Source: Mycolicibacterium goodii
Lineage (GTDB): Bacteria > Actinomycetota > Actinomycetes > Mycobacteriales > Mycobacteriaceae
DNA: 64,000 bases
Assembly (NCBI RefSeq): GCF_022370755.2
Contig: NZ_CP092364.2
Coordinates: 4,278,001-4,342,000, forward strand
Direction: 5' to 3'
Part shown: one piece after another, positions 59,539-64,000 of the stretch
Layout of the letters: each line of letters starts with the position of its first letter
Position numbering within the stretch: position 1 is the stretch's first letter
The notes under the pieces: model-generated
Database searches by the model: none
The model's input: the letters and a program-made list of their open reading frames with translations, nothing else
What the model was told of the DNA's origin: nothing
Made by a program: the position numbers and the translations under genes

Positions 59539-60315
59539 CTAGGTCAGCTCGTGGGGGCTGAGCGGACCCAGTGCGGCGTCGCGTGAGGTGTCCTTGAGGT
59601 CGACGCCGGAGCGGCCGAGCGCGACGGCGCCGTCGACGAGGGTCGCCGCGACGCGTGCGGCCTCGGCGTAACCCAGCCCGTCGGGCGGATGGATGTTGGA
59701 GATGCAGTTGCGGTCGGCGTCGGTGCGGCCGGGCTGCGGCAAATGGGTCAGATAGATGCCGAGGCTGTCGGCGACGCTGAGCCCGGGCCGCTCTCCGATG
59801 ATCACCAGCAGCGTCCGGACGCGGGCCTGCGCGCCGATGTGGTCACCGAGGCCGACGCGCGCCTGCGTCGCGATCACCGGCGGGGCCAGTGTATGGCGGT
59901 CCCGCAGCTTCGCGACCAGTTCCTTGAGCAGCGCCGCGCCGTGGTGGTTGAGGCCCGTCGGGGACAACCCGTCGGCGAGCATGATGCCGATGTCGGCGCC
60001 CGACTCGGGGACCTCGGTGCCCTCGGCGGGCACGCGTCCCAGATCGGGCCTGCGCAGATATTCGTCGCGCGAGGTGGCGCGGCTGGTCACCACGATCGGC
60101 TCGCCGATGCCGACCTCGCGCACCTGCTCCGCGAGAGCTTCGACGTCGAGGGGGACGTGGACGGCATCGCGCGCGGCGGCGTGGGCCGCGGCGAGCTCGA
60201 GCACCTGTTGGGTGGGCAGCGAGTTGCCTGCCCGCCCGAGGCCGATCCTGGCCTGGGTGGTCTTGCGCAGTTCATCCCAGAACTGTTGCACCGCAAGCTC
60301 GTTCGAGGCGGTCAC
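59539..60315 (-). CDS. eutC: Ethanolamine ammonia-lyase small subunit
   Basis: 258 residues, GTG start overlapping the eutB stop (GTGA). Conserved FLELAAAHAAARDAVHVPLD-like segment, RARVGLGDHIGAQ, IGERPGLSVADSLGIYLT and DRNCISNIHPPDGLGYAEAA are present. With EutB it forms the adenosylcobalamin enzyme that splits ethanolamine into acetaldehyde and ammonia. No microcompartment shell genes are seen here. Confidence 0.96.
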   Translation of the reverse strand: MTASNELAVQQFWDELRKTTQARIGLGRAGNSLPTQQVLELAAAHAAARDAVHVPLDVEALAEQVREVGIGEPIVVTSRATSRDEYLRRPDLGRVPAEGTEVPESGADIGIMLADGLSPTGLNHHGAALLKELVAKLRDRHTLAPPVIATQARVGLGDHIGAQARVRTLLVIIGERPGLSVADSLGIYLTHLPQPGRTDADRNCISNIHPPDGLGYAEAARVAATLVDGAVALGRSGVDLKDTSRDAALGPLSPHELT

Positions 60316-61727
60316 GATGCCTCCGCAACGGTCAGCTCACGCAGTGGGGACCGTGACACGTCGAACGGGGTGAGCCTGCCCGCATCGTCGACCATGCCCA
60401 CCTTGCGCAGCCATGCCTCGAACTCGGGGGCGGGACGCAGACCCAGGGTGCGCCGCGCGACGAGCACGTCGTGGAACGACAGGCTCTGGTAGCCGAGCAT
60501 GACGTCGTCGGCACCGGGAACCGTGATGACGAACGCGACCCCCGCCGCGGCGAGCAGCATCAGCAGGTTGTCCATGTCGTTCTGATCGGCCTCGGCGTGG
60601 TTGGTGTAGCAGACGTCGACGCCCATCGGCAGACCGAGCAGCTTGCCACAGAAGTGGTCCTCCAGGCCGGCACGGATGATCTGCTTGCCGTCGTAGAGGT
60701 ACTCGGGCCCGATGAAGCCCACGACGGTGTTCACCAGCAGCGGCGACAGGTCGCGGGCCACGGCGTAGGCGCGGGCCTCCAGGGTCTGCTGGTCGACGGG
60801 TTTGCCACCGACACCCAGATGGGTGCCCGAACTCAGTGCCGAGCCCTGCCCGGTCTCCAGGTACATCACGTTGGTGCCGACGGTGCCGCGGTTCAGCGAG
60901 CGCGCGGCCTCGTTGCCTTCGCGCAGCAGTTGCAGGTTCACGCCGAAGGCGGTGTTGGCGCCCTCGGTGCCCGCGATCGACTGGAACACCAGGTCGACGG
61001 GGGCACCGGCCTCGATGAGCCCGATCGTGGTGGTGATGTGCGACAGCACGCACGACTGCGCGGGGATGTCGTAGCGGGTGCGGATGCCCTCGAGCAGGTA
61101 CAGCAGGTCGGCGGTGGCCTGCGGCGAATCGGTGGCCGGGTTGATGCCGATGACCGCATCGCCACAACCCAGCAGCAGCCCGTCGAGGACGGCCGCAGCG
61201 ATACCGCGCGGGTCGTCGGTCGGGTGGTTGGGCTGCAGCCGGGTGGCCATGGTGCCCGGAATCCCGATCGTGGTGCGCAGCGCCGCGGTCACCTGCGCCG
61301 CTGCCGACACCGCGATCAGATCCTGGTTGCGCATGATCTTGCTGACCGCCGCCACCATCTCCGGGGTGAGTCCCGGTGCGACGGCGGCCAGCCGTTGGGC
61401 GCTGTTCTCCTCGGCGGCCACATCCAGCAGCCAATCCCGGAACCCGCCGACGGTGAGGTGCGACACCGCCGAAAATGCCTGGCGGTCATGGGAGTCCATG
61501 ATCAGCCGGGTCACCTCGTCGGTGTCGTACGGCACCAGTTCCTCGTTGAGGAACGTCTCAAGCGGCAGGTCCGCGAGCACCCACGCGGCCGCGGCACGTT
61601 CGCCGTCGTGTTCGGCCGCGCATCCGGCGAGTTGGTCGCCGGAGCGCAACGGCGTCGCCTTCGCCATCACCTCGACGAGCCCGTCGAAGGTGTAGGTGAC
61701 TCCCGAAACGTGCTGCCGGTATCTCAC
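60312..61727 (-). CDS. eutB: Ethanolamine ammonia-lyase large subunit
   Basis: 471 residues, GTG start overlapping the permease stop. TIM-barrel catalytic subunit: AAVLDGLLLGCGDAVIGINPATDS, HITTTIGLIEAGAPVDLVFQSIAGTEGAN, GPEYLYDGKQIIRAGLEDHFCGKLLGLPMGVDVCYTNHAEAD. Needs adenosylcobalamin and radical chemistry. The dedicated reactivase EutA is not in the window; the diol-dehydratase-type reactivase upstream may be unrelated or may substitute (inference). Confidence 0.97.
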   Translation of the reverse strand: MRYRQHVSGVTYTFDGLVEVMAKATPLRSGDQLAGCAAEHDGERAAAAWVLADLPLETFLNEELVPYDTDEVTRLIMDSHDRQAFSAVSHLTVGGFRDWLLDVAAEENSAQRLAAVAPGLTPEMVAAVSKIMRNQDLIAVSAAAQVTAALRTTIGIPGTMATRLQPNHPTDDPRGIAAAVLDGLLLGCGDAVIGINPATDSPQATADLLYLLEGIRTRYDIPAQSCVLSHITTTIGLIEAGAPVDLVFQSIAGTEGANTAFGVNLQLLREGNEAARSLNRGTVGTNVMYLETGQGSALSSGTHLGVGGKPVDQQTLEARAYAVARDLSPLLVNTVVGFIGPEYLYDGKQIIRAGLEDHFCGKLLGLPMGVDVCYTNHAEADQNDMDNLLMLLAAAGVAFVITVPGADDVMLGYQSLSFHDVLVARRTLGLRPAPEFEAWLRKVGMVDDAGRLTPFDVSRSPLRELTVAEAS

Positions 61728-63136
61728 TTCAGTTCGTTCTCCGCTTCTGCCAGCATGGCGAATTCCTCATCGGGCGAGTTGGCCACCAGGCGGTGGCGAC
61801 TGTAGACCGCGAAATACAGCATGAACGCTGCGAACACCAACAGGCACAGGCCCGCCGCGACGGGATTCACCAGGAACGTGGCGATCACCGCGAGCACCGC
61901 GATGACGAGCGCGAATCCGGTGGTCACGGCGCCGCCCGGGGTGCGGTACGGCCGCGGCATGTTGGGTTCGCGGACCCGCAGCGCGATGTGGCTGATCATC
62001 ATCAGCACGTAGCTGAGCGCGGCGCCGAAGACGGCCATGTTCAGCAGCAGATCGCCCTGGCCGGTCAGCGACAGCACGAAGCCGATGATGCCGGGGATCA
62101 CCAGCGCCAGCGTGGGCGCCTTGCGCCGGTTGGTCACCGAGAGCGCCCGCGGCAGGTAGCCCGCGCGCGACAGTGCGAACAACTGCCGCGAGTACGCGTA
62201 GATGATCGAGAAGAAGCTCGCGATGAGACCGGCGAGGCCGATGTAGTTGACGACCTTGGCCGCCGTGCCGTCGCCGAGCGCTTCGACGAGCGGGTTACCG
62301 GACGTCGACATCTGTTCGGCGCCACCGGCTCCGGTGGTCAGGAACAGCACGACGACGCAGGTGACCAGCAGGACGCCCATACCCGCGATGATGCCGCGGG
62401 GCACGTTGCGCTCGGGGTTGGCGGTCTCCTCGGCGGCCAGCGGCACGCCTTCGATCGCGAGGAAGAACCAGATCGCGAACGGGATTGCGGCCCAGATGCC
62501 GAGGTAGCCGTGCGGCAGGAACGCAGATGCTCCGGCGGCGGTCTGGTCCGGCGCGATGTTGGTCAGGTTGGCGAGGTCGAACTGGCCGATCGCGGCGAGC
62601 GCGAAGACCACGAGGCCCACCATGGCGATGGCGGTGATCACGAACATCACCTTGAGTGCCTCGCCCACACCGGCGAGGTGGATGCCGATGAAGATCGCGA
62701 AGGCCGCGAGGTAGACCCACCACCCGGCCGTGATGCCGAACAGGCCGAGGGACTCGACGTAGGCCCCGATGAATGTGGCGATGGCCGCCGGCGCGATGGC
62801 GTACTCGATGAGGATGGCGGTGCCGGTCGCGAACCCGCCCCACGGCCCGAGGGCACGGCGGGCGAAGGTGTAGCCGCCCCCCGCCGCGGGCAACGCCGAG
62901 GACAGTTCGGCCATGCCAAGCACGAGGGCCAGGTACATTCCGGCGATGATGACGGCCGCGATCGCCAGGCCGCCGAAGCCGCCCTGTTCGAGGCCGAAGT
63001 TCCACCCCGAGTAGTCGCCCGAGATGACGTAACTCACGCCCAGCCCGGCGAGCAGCACCCACCCCGCGCTGCCCGATTTGAGCTGGCGCTTCTGCAGGTA
63101 ATCTGCGCTTTCCAGGTGTTCTTCCACACCCGCCAT
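61724..63136 (-). CDS. eat: Ethanolamine permease (APC family)
   Basis: 470 residues from ATG 63136, with AAGGGAG 6 nt upstream. About twelve membrane helices. The N-terminal APC segment VSYVISGDYSGWNFGLEQGGFGG and EYAIAPAAIATFIGAYV are typical of ethanolamine permeases. It is the first gene of the permease-eutB-eutC operon with overlapping junctions, so uptake and breakdown of ethanolamine are made together. Confidence 0.93.
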   Translation of the reverse strand: MAGVEEHLESADYLQKRQLKSGSAGWVLLAGLGVSYVISGDYSGWNFGLEQGGFGGLAIAAVIIAGMYLALVLGMAELSSALPAAGGGYTFARRALGPWGGFATGTAILIEYAIAPAAIATFIGAYVESLGLFGITAGWWVYLAAFAIFIGIHLAGVGEALKVMFVITAIAMVGLVVFALAAIGQFDLANLTNIAPDQTAAGASAFLPHGYLGIWAAIPFAIWFFLAIEGVPLAAEETANPERNVPRGIIAGMGVLLVTCVVVLFLTTGAGGAEQMSTSGNPLVEALGDGTAAKVVNYIGLAGLIASFFSIIYAYSRQLFALSRAGYLPRALSVTNRRKAPTLALVIPGIIGFVLSLTGQGDLLLNMAVFGAALSYVLMMISHIALRVREPNMPRPYRTPGGAVTTGFALVIAVLAVIATFLVNPVAAGLCLLVFAAFMLYFAVYSRHRLVANSPDEEFAMLAEAENELK

Positions 63137-63286
63137 GTCAAACTCCCTTGTTTGCAATGCCATTGGATTCGTCATCGATTCGACGAGCGCCAGCCGCGGA
63201 CCGTCTGCCGCAACTGACCGGTGCAACCACCTTTCGGCCCCCGGTTACGGGCTTCGAGCGTCGGCCGCGCCACCCTGCACGGACCT

Positions 63287-63308
63287 AAAGGTTGGAAACT
63301 CAACCTTT
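63287..63308. promoter_or_regulatory. Inverted repeat upstream of the eut operon
   Basis: AAAGGTTG (63287-63294) and CAACCTTT (63301-63308), perfect 8-bp arms with a 6-bp centre, in the 232-nt gap before the permease. It could be an operator for the eut operon or a terminator for the reactivase gene. No further site was seen in this gap. Confidence 0.5.
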
Positions 63309-63368
63309 GATCATGAGTATCGCCCCCGACGGCGAAGCTGTCCACCCCAACGCGCAAACCGGATGAGA

Positions 63369-63734
63369 TCAATCGGGTTTGAGCGGCAGCCCGATGACGA
63401 TCCGCGCGGCATTGTGACCGAGCATCCGCGCGGTTCCCGGCTCAGGGGGTCCTGCAGAAGTCAACTCCGGCAAGGGATCTACCAACATGTCGTGGTGTAC
63501 GCAAACACCGCCGGATGCGCCGATCCCCACCCCCACCTGAAGGGGGGACCGCATGGCCGCCCGACGCGCGAGATCCGGCGCCGACACGTCGTCGGCGGCC
63601 TCGACGACGGTGTACGGGACGCCTTCCTCTTCGATTCCGGCCAGCACGTCCCGGGTGATTGCCGCGCCCTCCCCCGCAACGGGCGCGAGCACCACGATCA
63701 CAGGTCGCTCGGGCTGGCCGCCGCTACGCGTCAA
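63369..63734 (-). CDS. Diol/glycerol dehydratase reactivase small subunit
   Basis: 121 residues from a TTG at 63734 that overlaps the large-subunit stop; a GTG at 63701 gives 110. PduH/DdrB-like pattern: VIVVLAP then RDVLAGIEEEGVPY, SPLQVGVGIGASGG, HHDMLVDPLPEL and LGHNAARIVIGLPLK. With the large subunit it releases damaged cobalamin from AdoCbl dehydratases. The dehydratase itself is expected beyond the window end. Confidence 0.85.
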   Translation of the reverse strand: MTRSGGQPERPVIVVLAPVAGEGAAITRDVLAGIEEEGVPYTVVEAADDVSAPDLARRAAMRSPLQVGVGIGASGGVCVHHDMLVDPLPELTSAGPPEPGTARMLGHNAARIVIGLPLKPD

Positions 63735-64000
63735 CGGGCGCCCCCAGCCGCTGGGCGTGTGCGGCCACCAGACCCGAGGCCACGGCGTTGCGCGGCCCCT
63801 CGGTCCCTCGGACATTTCCTGTACCGCAGACGATCCCGAACGGGGCGAGGGCATCGGCGATGAGCTCGGGGATCTCGAAGTCGAGCGCGCACCCGCCCAG
63901 CAGCACCACGAAATCGATCTGCCGCAGATCACCGGCCGGGGCGATGGCCCGCAGTGCGCGCAACGCGTTGACGACGAAGACGCGTTCCTTGGCGGTGCGG
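63724..64000 (-). CDS. Diol/glycerol dehydratase reactivase large subunit, C-terminal part
   Basis: The frame is open through base 64000, so only the last 91 residues are seen. They match the end of DdrA/PduG-type ATPases: RVFVVNALRALRAIAP, DFVVLLGGCALDFEIPELI and GTGNVRGTEGPRNAVASGLV. It acts as a chaperone-like ATPase exchanging inactive cofactor. The stop overlaps the small subunit start. Confidence 0.9.
   Translation of the reverse strand, partial: RTAKERVFVVNALRALRAIAPAGDLRQIDFVVLLGGCALDFEIPELIADALAPFGIVCGTGNVRGTEGPRNAVASGLVAAHAQRLGAPVDA

Noticed and set aside
61793..63217. 474-codon plus-strand frame opposite the ethanolamine permease
   Set aside because: Asp/Arg/His-rich complement of hydrophobic codons; no start signal or domain.
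63137..63368. Cobalamin riboswitch before the B12-dependent eut operon
   Set aside because: I looked for a B12-box-like conserved core in the minus-strand leader and found none; only a short inverted repeat is visible.

Overview
This is 64 kb of GC-rich actinobacterial DNA from a fast-growing mycobacterium close to Mycolicibacterium smegmatis. That reading rests on gene content and order. The string guaA, (PGM + GH65), choD, guaB3, guaB2, DUF5319, rsdA-sigD, whiB3, groEL1-groES, tsaD-rimI-tsaB-tsaE-alr, gadB-nnrD, glmS, glmM, rpsI-rplM is the one known from M. tuberculosis Rv3396c to Rv3443c, read here in the opposite direction. Short-leader and leaderless starts, TANNNT -10 boxes, WhiB, F420/LLM and ESX-type proteins fit the same group. 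The groEL1 3' end resembles the Bxb1 attB of M. smegmatis mc2 155 but differs at several bases, so this is probably a relative of that strain. No rRNA, tRNA, insertion sequence, CRISPR array or prophage was seen.

Layout. 1-3.5 kb: an operon of a sedolisin (S53) peptidase cut by the window edge, a zinc-ribbon polytopic membrane protein and a one-pass membrane protein. 3.6-8.4 kb: gamma-glutamyltransferase plus a polar amino acid ABC transporter, with two palindromic operators in its promoter and a TetR gene just upstream that trails guaA. 8.4-22.6 kb: purine synthesis (guaA, guaB2, guaB3), a disaccharide phosphorylase/phosphoglucomutase pair, phoU, choD, sigD-rsdA and whiB3. 22.7-29.6 kb: accessory genes: an SDR remnant, a TetR/SDR pair with GGGGA-TCCCC operators, enoyl-CoA hydratase, a kinase-like protein, a membrane adenylate cyclase and an exported low-complexity protein with an unclear or frameshifted start. 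29.7-37.3 kb: the groES-groEL1 operon under a CIRCE element, and a tight seven-gene operon alr-hydrolase-tsaE-tsaB-rimI-tsaD-SnoaL-like.

37.3-48.6 kb: a TmrB-like P-loop protein, nnrD-gadB, a MocR/EamA divergent pair, a TetR-controlled ferredoxin-reductase/flavoprotein pair, a hydrolase and glmS. 48.6-55.1 kb: a hydrolase-fold protein lacking its serine, an LLM oxidoreductase, TetR, an SDR/LysR divergent pair and a two-gene ESX-type putative substrate operon (like Rv3440c-Rv3439c). 55.1-58.3 kb: glmM, a small exported protein and rplM-rpsI. 58.6-59.5 kb: a DUF559/AbiEi-like nuclease gene bracketed by two related palindromes, with a third relative at the 3' end of the EamA gene. 59.5-64 kb: ethanolamine ammonia-lyase (eutBC) with its permease and, unusually, a two-subunit diol-dehydratase-type reactivase that runs off the window end.

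The least explained signals are the palindromes flanking the nuclease gene, the S53/zinc-ribbon operon, the ESX-like pair and the TetR-controlled redox pair. All family assignments come from reading motifs by eye and from recall; no database search was run.
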